A program made the translations under genes and the position numbers. Positions 35,495-47,182 of a stretch of 64,000 bases of DNA are shown in pieces. The notes under the pieces were generated by a model, which saw nothing but the letters and a program-made list of their open reading frames with translations, did no database searches and was not told the DNA's origin. The DNA is from Pararhizobium_B sp963838155 (GTDB lineage Bacteria > Pseudomonadota > Alphaproteobacteria > Rhizobiales > Rhizobiaceae), in assembly GCA_963838155.1 (NCBI GenBank), contig CAWIQE010000017.1, positions 1-64,000 of the forward strand. Direction: 5' to 3'. The first letter of the stretch is position 1; each line of letters starts with the position of its first letter.

Positions 35495-36142
35495 ATGATG
35501 AAACAGATCGTCGCTGCCGCAGTCGCGGGAGCCTTGCTCACCGCCTGCACGACCGATCCCTATACCGGACAGCAGAAGGTGTCGAACACGATGGGCGGCG
35601 CGGCGCTGGGCGCGGCGGCGGGCGCCGGGCTCGGGCTTCTCGCCGGCGGCAACGACCGGCGCAACGCCCTCATCGGGGCCGGCATCGGAGCGCTGGCGGG
35701 CGGCATGGCCGGCGGCTACATGGACCGGCAGGAGGCCGAACTCAGGGCGCAGTTGCAGGGCACCGGCGTCTCCGTGTCGCGCAACGGCGACCGGATCCTC
35801 CTCAACATGCCGTCGAACATCACCTTCGACACCGACCAGGCGGCGGTGAAGCCGCAGTTCTATTCGACGCTCAATTCTGTCGTTCTGGTGCTGCGGAAAT
35901 ACAACCGTTCGCTCGTCGACGTGTTCGGATTCACCGATTCGACCGGATCGCCGCAGCACAACGAGGCGCTGTCGCAGGATCGCGCCCGGTCCGTTGCGGA
36001 CTACCTGACCAGCCAGGGGCTCGATCCGCGGCGCTTCTACGTCCAGGGCTTCGGCGAAAGCCGACCCATCGCCAGCAACGACACGGCCGAAGGCCGGGCC
36101 GCGAACCGGCGCGTGGAAATCCAGATATCGCCGCTCAGCTGA
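35495..36142 (+). CDS. OmpA-family outer membrane lipoprotein (YiaD-like)
   Basis: 215 residues. Lipoprotein signal peptide with lipobox LLTAC (C18). A glycine-zipper segment follows (ALGAAAGAGLGLLAGG, IGAGIGALAGGMAGGY; about 33-75), then an OmpA C-terminal peptidoglycan-binding domain (about 105-215) with the family motifs FDTDQAAVKP, VFGFTDSTGSPQHNEALSQD-type and GFGESRPIASNDTAEGRAAN. It should tether the outer membrane to peptidoglycan. GGGG precedes the ATG. It is probably transcribed with or just after cckA (91-base gap). Confidence 0.92.
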   Translation: MMKQIVAAAVAGALLTACTTDPYTGQQKVSNTMGGAALGAAAGAGLGLLAGGNDRRNALIGAGIGALAGGMAGGYMDRQEAELRAQLQGTGVSVSRNGDRILLNMPSNITFDTDQAAVKPQFYSTLNSVVLVLRKYNRSLVDVFGFTDSTGSPQHNEALSQDRARSVADYLTSQGLDPRRFYVQGFGESRPIASNDTAEGRAANRRVEIQISPLS

Positions 36143-36194
36143 GCCGCGCGGACGGGTGGGGGTGCCGGCCCGGGCCATGCCCGGGCGGGCGACT

Positions 36195-37109
36195 TCATCC
36201 GGCAAGTTCGCGGGCGATTTCGGCCGCGAGGCGCGCGTTGTTCCGGACGAGCCGGATATTCGCCTGGAGGCTGCGCCCTTCGGTGATGCGGTAGATCTCG
36301 GAAAGCAGGAACGGCGTCACCGCCTTGCCGGCGATTTTCTGCCGGGCGGCGGCCGCGAGCGCGGCGGCGATATAGCCTTCCATTTCTGCGCGCGGGATCT
36401 CCGCATCGCCGGGCACGGGGTTTGCGACCAGCATGCCGCCGTCGATCCCGAGTGCTGCGCGCGTCCGCTGGAAGCGGGCGATCGCGGCGGCGTCGGGCAG
36501 GCTGAGCGGGCTTTCGATGCCGGAATCGCGCGACCAGAAGGCGGGGAAGACGTCGCTACCGCAGGTGACGACCGGGACGCCACGCGTCTCCAGGACTTCC
36601 AGCGTCTTCGGAACATCGAGAATGGCCTTCACGCCGGCGCAGACGACGACGACCGGCGTGCGGGCGAGCTCGTCCAGGTCGGCCGACACGTCGAAGCTCT
36701 CGCCGGCGCCTCGGTGGACGCCGCCGATGCCGCCGGTGGCGAAGACGCCGATGCCCGCTAGGCGGGCGGCCATCATCGTGGCGGCGACGGTGGTCGATCC
36801 GGTGCGCCCTTCGGATATGGCGAAGGCGAGGTCGGCGCGCGACAGCTTCAGCGCGTCGCGGGTGGCGGCCAGGGTTTCGAGCTGTCGGTCCGCGAGGCCG
36901 ACATGGAGCGTTCCGCCGATCACGGCGATCGTCGCCGGCACGGCGCCGTTCTCGCGGATGAGGCTCTCCACGCCCTTCGCCATTTCGAGGTTTTCCGGCC
37001 ACGGCATGCCGTGGGTGACGATGGTCGATTCGAGCGCGACGAGGGGCTTTCCGGTGGCGATGGCTTCGGCGACTTCAGCCGACGCTTCGAACGGGCGGGA
37101 CGGGGACAT
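36195..37109 (-). CDS. psuG: Pseudouridine-5'-phosphate glycosidase
   Basis: 304 residues. Family motifs: LVALESTIVTHGMPWPENLE near residue 28, TGSTTVAATMMAARLAGIGV near 105, FATGGIGGVHRGA near 125, and NPVP near 240. It breaks the C-C glycosidic bond of pseudouridine 5'-phosphate to uracil and ribose 5-phosphate (reversible). The upstream gene, 37 bases away on the same strand, encodes a PfkB sugar kinase suited to phosphorylate pseudouridine first, so the pair forms a complete pseudouridine catabolic unit. The start ATG at 37109 is preceded by TCCGGACGG-type sequence with no strong ribosome-binding site. Confidence 0.93.
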   Translation of the reverse strand: MSPSRPFEASAEVAEAIATGKPLVALESTIVTHGMPWPENLEMAKGVESLIRENGAVPATIAVIGGTLHVGLADRQLETLAATRDALKLSRADLAFAISEGRTGSTTVAATMMAARLAGIGVFATGGIGGVHRGAGESFDVSADLDELARTPVVVVCAGVKAILDVPKTLEVLETRGVPVVTCGSDVFPAFWSRDSGIESPLSLPDAAAIARFQRTRAALGIDGGMLVANPVPGDAEIPRAEMEGYIAAALAAAARQKIAGKAVTPFLLSEIYRITEGRSLQANIRLVRNNARLAAEIARELAG

Positions 37110-37146
37110 GGCTCTGATCTTTCCGGACGGCTGACGGACCGGAGGC

Positions 37147-38097
37147 TCATGCCAGACTTTCGGGCTCCGGCACAAGGCGCAACGCATCCTCCAGGGCGGC
37201 CGGGCCGAACCCGTCCGGCACGGCCGCGTCCGATTCGAGGGCCAGCCGGGCCGCGGCGACGCCCGAGCGCAGCGACCGGCCGGTCGGGAAGCCGCGCAGC
37301 CGCGCGTGGACGAAGCCGGCGGCGAGCGCGTCTCCGGCACCCGTGACGTCCGCGATCCGGTGGATCGGCGGCGGCTCGACCTGCCATCGTCCGGAGCCGT
37401 CCGACGCGACGGCCGGGGCGGCGCCGCGGCTGACGACGGCACTTGTCGAACCGGCGGCGGCGAGCCGGTCGAGGCCGGTCGCGACGTCGCCACCGGCGCA
37501 GCCGGTCAGGGCGCGCAGTTCCGCCTCGTTCATGAAGATGCCCGAAAGCATCGGCAGCGCGGGGGCGAGCCGCGGCGCCTTGGCGGGGGAGATCGCGATG
37601 GCGAAAAGCGGCCGGCCTGCGCGCAGGCAGGCTTTCGCCAGGGCCAGGAGGGTGGCTTCCGGCAAGTTGCCATCTGTCAACACCGCCGCGGCGGCGGCGA
37701 TCGCCTCGCGCATCGTGCGGCGGTCGATCTGGCGCGGGCCGAAGAGGTCGTAGAGCGCCATGTCGGCGAGGCCGATCACCAGGTCTCCGTCGGCGTCGAG
37801 GATCGCGGTGTAGCTGGGGGTGGCCCGGTCGAGGAACGTGATCGGCCGGTCCTCGATGCCGGCCCGCTCCGCGGCCGCCGCCACGAGGTCGCCGGCCGCG
37901 TCGCCGCCGCGCGGGGCGACCAGGCGGACGGCATGCCCGAGCCTCCGCAACGCGCGGGCGGCGTTGAACGCGCCGCCGCCGGCCTCCTCGCGCCAAACGC
38001 CGGGATTGCTGGCGCCCGGCACCGCGGCGGCGAAGAGCCGCCCGCGCCGGTCGACATGCGCCCCGCCGACCGCCAGAACCGCACCGAGCCCGCTCAT
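37147..38097 (-). CDS. psuK: PfkB-family pseudouridine kinase
   Basis: 316 residues from the ATG at 38097 (GGGGACGG upstream); a start 51 bases earlier would add an Arg-rich leader. The PfkB N-terminal signature region (EEAGGGAFNAARALRRLGH, near residue 40) and C-terminal signature DVTGAGDALAAGFVHARL (near 255, D in GAGD catalytic) are clear. The neighbouring psuG makes pseudouridine the likely substrate; other PfkB nucleoside or sugar substrates cannot be excluded. A LexA box lies 68 bases upstream, shared with the divergent recA. Confidence 0.82.
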   Translation of the reverse strand: MSGLGAVLAVGGAHVDRRGRLFAAAVPGASNPGVWREEAGGGAFNAARALRRLGHAVRLVAPRGGDAAGDLVAAAAERAGIEDRPITFLDRATPSYTAILDADGDLVIGLADMALYDLFGPRQIDRRTMREAIAAAAAVLTDGNLPEATLLALAKACLRAGRPLFAIAISPAKAPRLAPALPMLSGIFMNEAELRALTGCAGGDVATGLDRLAAAGSTSAVVSRGAAPAVASDGSGRWQVEPPPIHRIADVTGAGDALAAGFVHARLRGFPTGRSLRSGVAAARLALESDAAVPDGFGPAALEDALRLVPEPESLA

Positions 38098-38164
38098 CCG
38101 TCCCCGCCGCCGACAGCCACGCGGCCGATTCCGCCGAGCGACCGGCAACGGCGCCGGGCGAGGG

Positions 38165-38179
38165 GAACATATTTCGAAC
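38165..38179 (-). promoter_or_regulatory. LexA (SOS) box of recA
   Basis: GTTC-GAAATAT-GTTC on the minus strand matches the alphaproteobacterial LexA motif GTTC-N7-GTTC. It is 127 bases upstream of recA and 68 bases upstream of psuK. Confidence 0.85.
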
Positions 38180-38305
38180 GCTCCTGCTTTTTCATAGACT
38201 TTTCAACATGATGGGCGCCTATTGCGCGGTCGGAACAAAAGTGGTACAAAATTCCGATCAAGCCTCGATTGCCTGCGCGGCTTCAATAACCTAAAGGTGG
38301 ATGGA

Positions 38306-39382
<1,077 letters not shown>

Positions 39383-39529
39383 AGGCGAGCCGGGATCCGC
39401 CGGGCGGCCGCGGGATCCCCGGACGCGTCTGCCTGGAGCCGATGGCCCACGAGAGGGTCCCGGGTTTTTGGGGACATTGTCGGGCGAGAGATGGCGGCTG
39501 CCTATCCGGGGCGGCCGTTTCGGCGTTTG

Positions 39530-39571
39530 CGGACCGGCCGGACAGGCATGCGGACCGGCTGGACAGGCATA
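39530..39571 (+). repeat. Two tandem 21-bp repeats upstream of alaS
   Basis: GCGGACCGGCCGGACAGGCAT is followed directly by the same 21-mer with one change (CCGG to CTGG). They lie 70 bases before the alaS start and may affect the alaS leader; no function is known. Confidence 0.8.
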
Positions 39572-39641
39572 TCGGTGGGCGATAAAAGCCCGTGTCCGTC
39601 CTTTCGGCCGGGACGGCTTGGTGAACGATGAAAGGCAGGCG

Positions 39642-42302
<2,661 letters not shown>

Positions 42303-42318
42303 GACAAGCCGGGTATCT

Positions 42319-42360
42319 GTTTCCACGCGAGCCCGGTCGGAAAACCGGTTCATTTCTCCC
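42319..42360 (-). repeat. Degenerate copy of the 105-bp repeat
   Basis: On the minus strand: AACCGGTTTTCCGACCGGGC then TCGCGTGGAAAC, matching the centre of the first half and the linker of copy B. It lies 17 bases past the alaS stop. Confidence 0.65.
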
Positions 42361-42416
42361 GGACTTGCCCTCGCCCGGCGAGACTGCCATGACCGTGGTT
42401 CGACCGACGGAGTAGC

Positions 42417-42439
42417 TCTCCCGGGACGTTCCCGGGAGA
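42417..42439. terminator. Hairpin between convergent alaS and small-protein gene
   Basis: Perfect 10-bp stem TCTCCCGGGA / TCCCGGGAGA with a CGT loop. There is no T-run on either side, so termination is uncertain. Confidence 0.4.
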
Positions 42440-42477
42440 AGCCAAGCTCGGCGGATGCGCCCGCGATTTGACGGAGC

Positions 42478-42717
42478 TTACTTTTCTCCCTGATCGCCGG
42501 CATCCCCCGGAGCGTCGTTCTCGTTTTCGTTCTTTTCGTTCGTCCTGTGCTTTGCACTCGCCTGCGCGACGACCGTGCCGCCATGCGTCGACGTCGACAC
42601 CATCCGCGGCGATATGGGCCCGGGCCCCTTGGTCTGCGTCGATGCGAAGACGGTGCCTGTCGCCAGGGCGAGGGTGCCGGCGGCGACTGCGGACGCGATG
42701 ATCAGTTTGGACTTCAT
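42478..42717 (-). CDS. Small exported protein of unknown function
   Basis: 79 residues with an excellent ribosome-binding site (AAAGGAGATCATC-ATG). A signal peptide is clear (MKSKLIIASAVAAGTLALAT, cleavage probably after VFA). The mature part is about 55 residues, hydrophilic, and rich in Thr, Asn, Glu and Lys (HRTNEKNENENDAPGDAGDQ), so it is probably disordered. It is not recognised as a known family. It is monocistronic, convergent to alaS, and preceded by a 326-base gap. Confidence 0.75.
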   Translation of the reverse strand: MKSKLIIASAVAAGTLALATGTVFASTQTKGPGPISPRMVSTSTHGGTVVAQASAKHRTNEKNENENDAPGDAGDQGEK

Positions 42718-43043
42718 GATGATCTCCTTTCGGGGAGAGGCACGACGCCCCTCCTGAAAGCAACTTGTGCTCTCAGGTTTTCCGCTGCCTTTCTCGGGGA
42801 TTACGGATCGGTATGATCCTGGCCGAACGGTGGCGACTTCCTCGTTTGCGGGTCGGCACCGCCCGATTGCCGTCACGTTCGTCGAAGGAATTTCTGCGGC
42901 CCGAGGTCCTGGCTGCTGGCGGCGCTCGCGGCTCGGCTAGTCTAGAGCGTGTCCGCGTTTCGCGGAATCGCGGACACGCTCTATCTCTTTGTTTCCACGC
43001 GCTTCCGGACGGAAAACCGGTTTCCACTTTTCCTGGAAGCGCT
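42718..43043. other. Intergenic region holding repeat copy B
   Basis: 326 bases. The left two-thirds should contain the promoter of the small exported protein gene; the right third is repeat copy B (from 42942). No gene is supported. Confidence 0.5.
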
Positions 43044-43046
43044 CTA
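42942..43046 (-). repeat. 105-bp palindromic intergenic repeat, copy B
   Basis: Same length as copy A (31224-31328) and identical over the first 49 bases. Its first TAG is the stop codon of the sensor kinase gene. The second hairpin reads TAGAGCGTGTCCGCG / CGCGGACACGCTCTA, a C-G to G-C change relative to copy A that preserves pairing. Confidence 0.92.
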
Positions 43047-44399
43047 CCCCCGGAAGGTCACGAGCACCCGCAGTCCGGGGCCGGCGTCTTCCAGTCGGAT
43101 GTCGGCATCGTGGAGGTCGGCGACGGCCTCGACGAGGCTCAGGCCCAGGCCGGTTCCGGGAGACGTCCGGCTCGCCTCCAGCCGGTAGAGGCGCCGGAAC
43201 ACGCGTTGGCGTTCGGCTTCCGGGATTCCCCGGCCGTCGTCCTCGACGAGGGTGAGGATCCTTCCGCCCTCACGGCGCACGCCGATGCGGATATGGGCCC
43301 CCGCAGGGCAGTGGCGGATCGCGTTTTCGATCAGATTTGCGTACATCTGGGTCAGCAGTTCCCCGTCTCCGGACACAACGGCCGTCCCGTTCGCTTCGTC
43401 GGCCATGAGGAGGCTGTCGCCGGCGTCCTCGGCCACTCCGCCGTAGACCTCGACCAGGGAGGCGAGCAGGCGGGAAAGATCGACTTCGGCGAAGCGCGCC
43501 TTGCGCGCGCCGGCTTCGATCTGGGCGATCCTGAGCAGCGCCTCGAAGGTATGGTTGATCTGGTCGGCCTCCTCCGCCGCCGCCTCCAGGTCGCGGGACA
43601 TGTCCAGGCCGGATTCGTGCCGGGACCGTGCATCCTCTATCGTAATCTTCAGCCTGTTGAGCGGCGTCTTCAGATCGTGCGCGATATCGGCACTGACCTG
43701 CTTCATGCCGTCGACGGTCGTGGCGAGCCGCGCCAGGGCCGCATTGATGTCGCGGGAGAGGCGGTCGACGTCGTCGTTCCGTCCGAACAACGGGATGCGC
43801 GCCTGCAAGTCGCCGTGGGATACGCGGTCCATGGTGTCCCTGACGGCATCGAAGCGCCTCTGCGCTCGGCTTGCGATCCAGGCCCCACCCGCGACCGCAA
43901 GAACGGCGACCGCCAGCGACGCCCAGGCGAAGCTTGCGAGCATGATCTCGTTCAGGCGGTCGACCTCCTGGTAGCTCAGACCGACCACCAGCCGGTTGCC
44001 GTCGATGGTACCGGCATAGATGCGGTAGGTCATGTCGCCTCCGAGGCCGATCCGGTCCGAGGTCGCGTCGGACCAGCCGTCCGGAAAGCTCGACGCAGGC
44101 ATGTTGCCGCCGAGGACCTTGCCGTCCGGATCGGTCACCAGAAACAGGCGATCCTTGCCGCGCGTCGCCCGGACATTGGTCCTGACGGTATCGAGCAGGT
44201 CGGTGATGTCCCGGTCGCCATAGGCGTTGGCGATGACCGCGTAGGTCTGTTGGATCGTCTGGTCCTGGTGCTGCTGGAGTTCGACGCCGACCAGCTCGTA
44301 GACAATGATGCCGGTCGCCAGGAACGCGCCGACGAACATGACGGCAAATGCCAGCGCCAGGCGGAACGGCGTGCTCTTGAGCAGCCTATCGCGGCGCAC
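43044..44399 (-). CDS. Two-component sensor histidine kinase
   Basis: 451 residues from a GTG at 44399, which overlaps the 3' end of the response-regulator gene by 14 bases; no ATG is available before the first membrane segment. Membrane segments at about 12-35 (RLALAFAVMFVGAFLATGII) and 152-175 (MLASFAWASLAVAVLAVAGG) bracket a periplasmic sensor domain of about 115 residues. A HAMP domain follows (about 175-228), then HisKA with H241 (SADIAHDLKTPLNRL) and HATPase (NLIENAIRHCPAG, GTGLGLSLVEAV). The signal is unknown. The stop TAG is contributed by repeat copy B. Confidence 0.88.
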   Translation of the reverse strand: MRRDRLLKSTPFRLALAFAVMFVGAFLATGIIVYELVGVELQQHQDQTIQQTYAVIANAYGDRDITDLLDTVRTNVRATRGKDRLFLVTDPDGKVLGGNMPASSFPDGWSDATSDRIGLGGDMTYRIYAGTIDGNRLVVGLSYQEVDRLNEIMLASFAWASLAVAVLAVAGGAWIASRAQRRFDAVRDTMDRVSHGDLQARIPLFGRNDDVDRLSRDINAALARLATTVDGMKQVSADIAHDLKTPLNRLKITIEDARSRHESGLDMSRDLEAAAEEADQINHTFEALLRIAQIEAGARKARFAEVDLSRLLASLVEVYGGVAEDAGDSLLMADEANGTAVVSGDGELLTQMYANLIENAIRHCPAGAHIRIGVRREGGRILTLVEDDGRGIPEAERQRVFRRLYRLEASRTSPGTGLGLSLVEAVADLHDADIRLEDAGPGLRVLVTFRG

Positions 44400-45063
44400 G
44401 AAGAGAGTACCCGGTGTTGCGCACCGTATGGATGAGGGCCTGGCCGAAGGGCTTGTCGATCTTCGAGCGCAGCCGGCTGACATGGGTCTCGACGACCGAC
44501 GTCTTCGGATCGAAATGGAAATCCCAGACGCGTTCGAGCAGCATCGTGCGGGTGACGATGCGTCCCTCGTTGCGCATGAGCACCTCGAGCAGTGTAAATT
44601 CGCGGGGTTGCAGCTCGATATCCTTGCCCGCCCGCGTGACGCGCCGCCGGACGAGATCCATCGCGAGATCCGCGACCTGAAGCTTGGTCCTCTCCGTCAC
44701 GGCCGGCGGCCGGCGGGCGAGCGCATTCGACCTGGCGAGCAGTTCGGAAAACGCGAAGGGTTTGACGAGGTAGTCGTCGCCGCCGGCCTCGAGGCCCTCG
44801 ACGCGGTCGTCGATGCCGCCGACGGAGGTCAGGAACAAGACGGGCGTCTTCCTGCCGGCCGAGCGCAGGGCCTTCACCATCGACAGGCCGTCGAGGCCGG
44901 GCAGCATGCGGTCGACGACAAGCACGTCGTAACTCTCGTGCATCGCCTGGAACAGGCCGGTCTCCCCGTCGGCGAGCGCATCGCAGACATGACCGGCCTC
45001 GGAGAACCCCCTGACGACGTAGTCGCTGGTCTTCCTGTCGTCCTCGATCAGCAAAATACGCAT
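44386..45063 (-). CDS. OmpR-family response regulator
   Basis: 225 residues from the ATG at 45063 (MRILLIEDDR). Receiver with phospho-acceptor D51 (LVVDRMLPGLDG), T/S in LFLTSVGG and K in YLVKPFAF; the winged-helix DNA-binding domain (about 130-220) ends in THVSRLRSKIDKPFGQALIH. It resembles the CusR/QseB-type subgroup. It is partnered with the downstream kinase gene, with which it overlaps. The COG4705 membrane protein gene upstream on the same strand is a candidate target or co-transcribed unit. Confidence 0.92.
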   Translation of the reverse strand: MRILLIEDDRKTSDYVVRGFSEAGHVCDALADGETGLFQAMHESYDVLVVDRMLPGLDGLSMVKALRSAGRKTPVLFLTSVGGIDDRVEGLEAGGDDYLVKPFAFSELLARSNALARRPPAVTERTKLQVADLAMDLVRRRVTRAGKDIELQPREFTLLEVLMRNEGRIVTRTMLLERVWDFHFDPKTSVVETHVSRLRSKIDKPFGQALIHTVRNTGYSLRAPR

Positions 45064-45195
45064 TTCTTCGTCTTCCGATGGGATTGCCGGGTCGCGGCCC
45101 GCTCGTCCGTCCGCCTCGAGACTATCACGGAGTGACGCCTCGCGGGCCATGGGGCCGGCTCCGCTTCCGTCTCATTTTGACGAGCCCTGTTCGCG

Positions 45196-45222
45196 ACGGC
45201 GGCGGCGAAGGGCCGCCGCCGT
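45196..45222. terminator. GC-rich hairpin after the COG4705 gene
   Basis: 11-bp stem ACGGCGGCGGC / GCCGCCGCCGT, 7 bases past the stop at 45229 on the minus strand and 130 bases before the response regulator. It lacks a T-run, so it may only attenuate read-through into the two-component genes. Confidence 0.45.
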
Positions 45223-45228
45223 GCTTGC

Positions 45229-46074
45229 TCAATCGAGGGCGGGGGCTGGCGCGCCGGAACGCTTGCCGCCGTCCCAGTTTTCCCGGGCGGCCGCTTCTTC
45301 CGCTTCGTCGGGCTGGTCGGCCTTGCTCACCGTCAGGTAGGCGATGAGGCCGATGATGCAGACGAAGAACGCGCCGTTGACCCATGCGTCGCTGATGCCG
45401 AGACCGCCGTCCTTCGGGGCCTGGGTCAGGAGGTCGCCGATCGACGCACCGAGCGGACGCGTCAGGATGTAGGCGATCCAGAAGGCGAGCACCGCATTGA
45501 AGGTTTTCGTGTAAAAGGCGACCGTCGTCGCGGCGATCAGGCCGCCGAAGATCAGGACGCCCTGCAGATAGCCGAAGCTCAGTCCCTCGGTGGCGAAATC
45601 GCCGCCGGCCGTGCCGAGCGCGAAGGTGAAGAGGATCGCGGCCCAATAGAAGAGTTCGCGTTTCGTCGTGAAGATCGAGTGGATGGAGAGCGTCTTCTCG
45701 CTCGCGTACCAGACCATGAACGTGATCGCGAGAACGATCGAGAAGCCGGCCGTCGAGATCCAGAGCGGAACGCCCATGTTGTCGGTCAGGTTGTCGGTGA
45801 TCAGCGTGCCGACGATGCTGATCAGGATGACCGTCAGCCAGTAGAGCCACGGGACATAGCGCTTCTTCGCAAGCTGGTAGACGAGGACGGCGACGAGAAG
45901 GGCGCCCATCACCCAGGACGTCCCCGTCAGGCCGAAGCCGAGATTGATGTTGAGGAAGTCGGCCGCCGTCTCGCCGACGGTCGTCGCCATGATCTTGATG
46001 ATCCAGAAGTAGAGGGTGACTTCCGGCACTTTGCACAGCATGCCGCGCATGCCGCGGGTTTCGTCCAAAGCCAT
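45229..46074 (-). CDS. COG4705-type polytopic membrane protein
   Basis: 281 residues from the ATG at 46074, with AGAGGAG 7 bases upstream. About eight membrane segments form two similar halves: VPEVTLYFWIIKIMATTVGE-TAADF near the N-terminus and ELFYWAAILFTFALGTAGGD-FATEG in the middle. Both carry the acidic motif of COG4705, which suggests an internal duplication. The charged C-terminal tail is cytoplasmic. The function is not established; members often lie beside two-component systems, as here, and may be cation or stress-related transporters. Confidence 0.85.
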   Translation of the reverse strand: MALDETRGMRGMLCKVPEVTLYFWIIKIMATTVGETAADFLNINLGFGLTGTSWVMGALLVAVLVYQLAKKRYVPWLYWLTVILISIVGTLITDNLTDNMGVPLWISTAGFSIVLAITFMVWYASEKTLSIHSIFTTKRELFYWAAILFTFALGTAGGDFATEGLSFGYLQGVLIFGGLIAATTVAFYTKTFNAVLAFWIAYILTRPLGASIGDLLTQAPKDGGLGISDAWVNGAFFVCIIGLIAYLTVSKADQPDEAEEAAARENWDGGKRSGAPAPALD

Positions 46075-46432
46075 GTGCGGCTCCTCTTTGAGAATTGAAC
46101 GGGAAAGATGCGACCTTCGGAACAGGACTCCGCAGCCGCGCAGGCCTTGTAGTCGGTCGATCTCGCAGGGACCTTTCCACGTTCTTACGAATCCGTAAGA
46201 AACGCCTCGGACGGCCCGACGCGGCAACGGGGCCGGCAACGCAACCCGGCGACAGGTTTCGGGATTTTCGTGACGGGCGTATTCAGCTATCTTCGTCGGA
46301 CAGGCTTGGCCCGCGCCTCCTCCCTCCCGAACCGGGAAGTATCGTCCATACGGGGCATCGAGATCATCGAACCACCTGTTCGAGCGCGCATGAGGAGGGA
46401 TTGCGTTTCCTGCTCGGAATGGAGGTTCCCCG
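46075..46432. other. Divergent region, COG4705 gene / ATPase gene
   Basis: 358 bases without a supported gene. It contains the palindrome at 46182-46201 and ends with GGAGG 9 bases before the start at 46433. The flank toward the ATPase gene could mark the left edge of the accessory segment. Confidence 0.45.
46182..46201. promoter_or_regulatory. Palindromic operator candidate
   Basis: TTCTTACG-AATC-CGTAAGAA, a perfect 8-bp inverted repeat 108 bases upstream of the COG4705 start. Its symmetry and position make it a candidate binding site of the response regulator encoded at 44386. Confidence 0.45.
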
Positions 46433-47182
46433 ATGAAGCTTTCCGCTCCGATCTACCAGTTGAAGCGCCGGGCCAAGGCGATGGCTCGGGAGCGGAACAT
46501 TCCCCTCAACAGGGCACTGGACCGCATAGCGCGCGACGAAGGATTTGCGCGTTGGAGCCTGCTCGCGGCCCAGGTTGCGGCGCGGGAGACGGCGGGAGAC
46601 TTGCTGTCCCGGCTGTCCGAGGGCGACATGGTCTTGCTGGGAGCCCGGCCCGGCCAGGGCAAGACCCGGCTGGGGCTGAAGCTGCTGCTCGATGCCGTCC
46701 GCGCCGGCCGGCAAGGTGCATTCTTCACTCTCGAATACACCCGGCAGGAAACGGATGCGATAATCCGGTCGCTGGAAGGCGCGTCGGAGGTCGCTGCCGC
46801 TCTGGAGGTCGTGACTTCGGACGAGATTTGCGCCGAATACGTCATTCGCCATCTGTCCGGCGCCTCGCGGGGGACCGTCGCCGTCATCGACTATCTGCAA
46901 ATCCTCGATCAATGCCGAAGCAAACCCGTGCTTTCGGAGCAAATGACGTCCCTTCAAGGCTTCGCCCGGGCGACCGGCGCCATTTTGGCGTTCATCTCCC
47001 AGATCGACCGTTCGTACAATCCGGACCACAGGCCTTTGCCAGGCATGCAGGACATACGCCTCCCCAACAAGATCGATGTGGGGCTGTTCTCGAAAGCGCT
47101 GTTCGTGCAGGACGGCAAGGCACAATTCCGGGCATGGCCTGACCAGGCCGGCTTGCCGAGCCCGATCCGCCTGGGGCATTGA
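46433..47182 (+). CDS. Orphan RecA-fold (DnaB-like) ATPase
   Basis: 249 residues. A short N-terminal helical domain (LKRRAKAMARERNIPLNRAL, DEGFARWSLLAAQ; about 8-47) resembles the small domain seen at the start of glyoxalase-related and some toxin-like proteins. A DnaB-C/RecA-fold ATPase follows, with Walker A GARPGQGKT (about 69-77), a catalytic-Glu region FFTLEYTRQE (about 97-106) and Walker B TVAVIDYLQIL (about 148-158). It is half the size of DnaB and lacks the DnaB N-terminal domain. Similar stand-alone proteins in rhizobia are annotated DNA helicase without known function. GGAGG precedes the ATG. It is next to the accessory HEPN module, but composition is nearer the core genome. Confidence 0.75.
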   Translation: MKLSAPIYQLKRRAKAMARERNIPLNRALDRIARDEGFARWSLLAAQVAARETAGDLLSRLSEGDMVLLGARPGQGKTRLGLKLLLDAVRAGRQGAFFTLEYTRQETDAIIRSLEGASEVAAALEVVTSDEICAEYVIRHLSGASRGTVAVIDYLQILDQCRSKPVLSEQMTSLQGFARATGAILAFISQIDRSYNPDHRPLPGMQDIRLPNKIDVGLFSKALFVQDGKAQFRAWPDQAGLPSPIRLGH

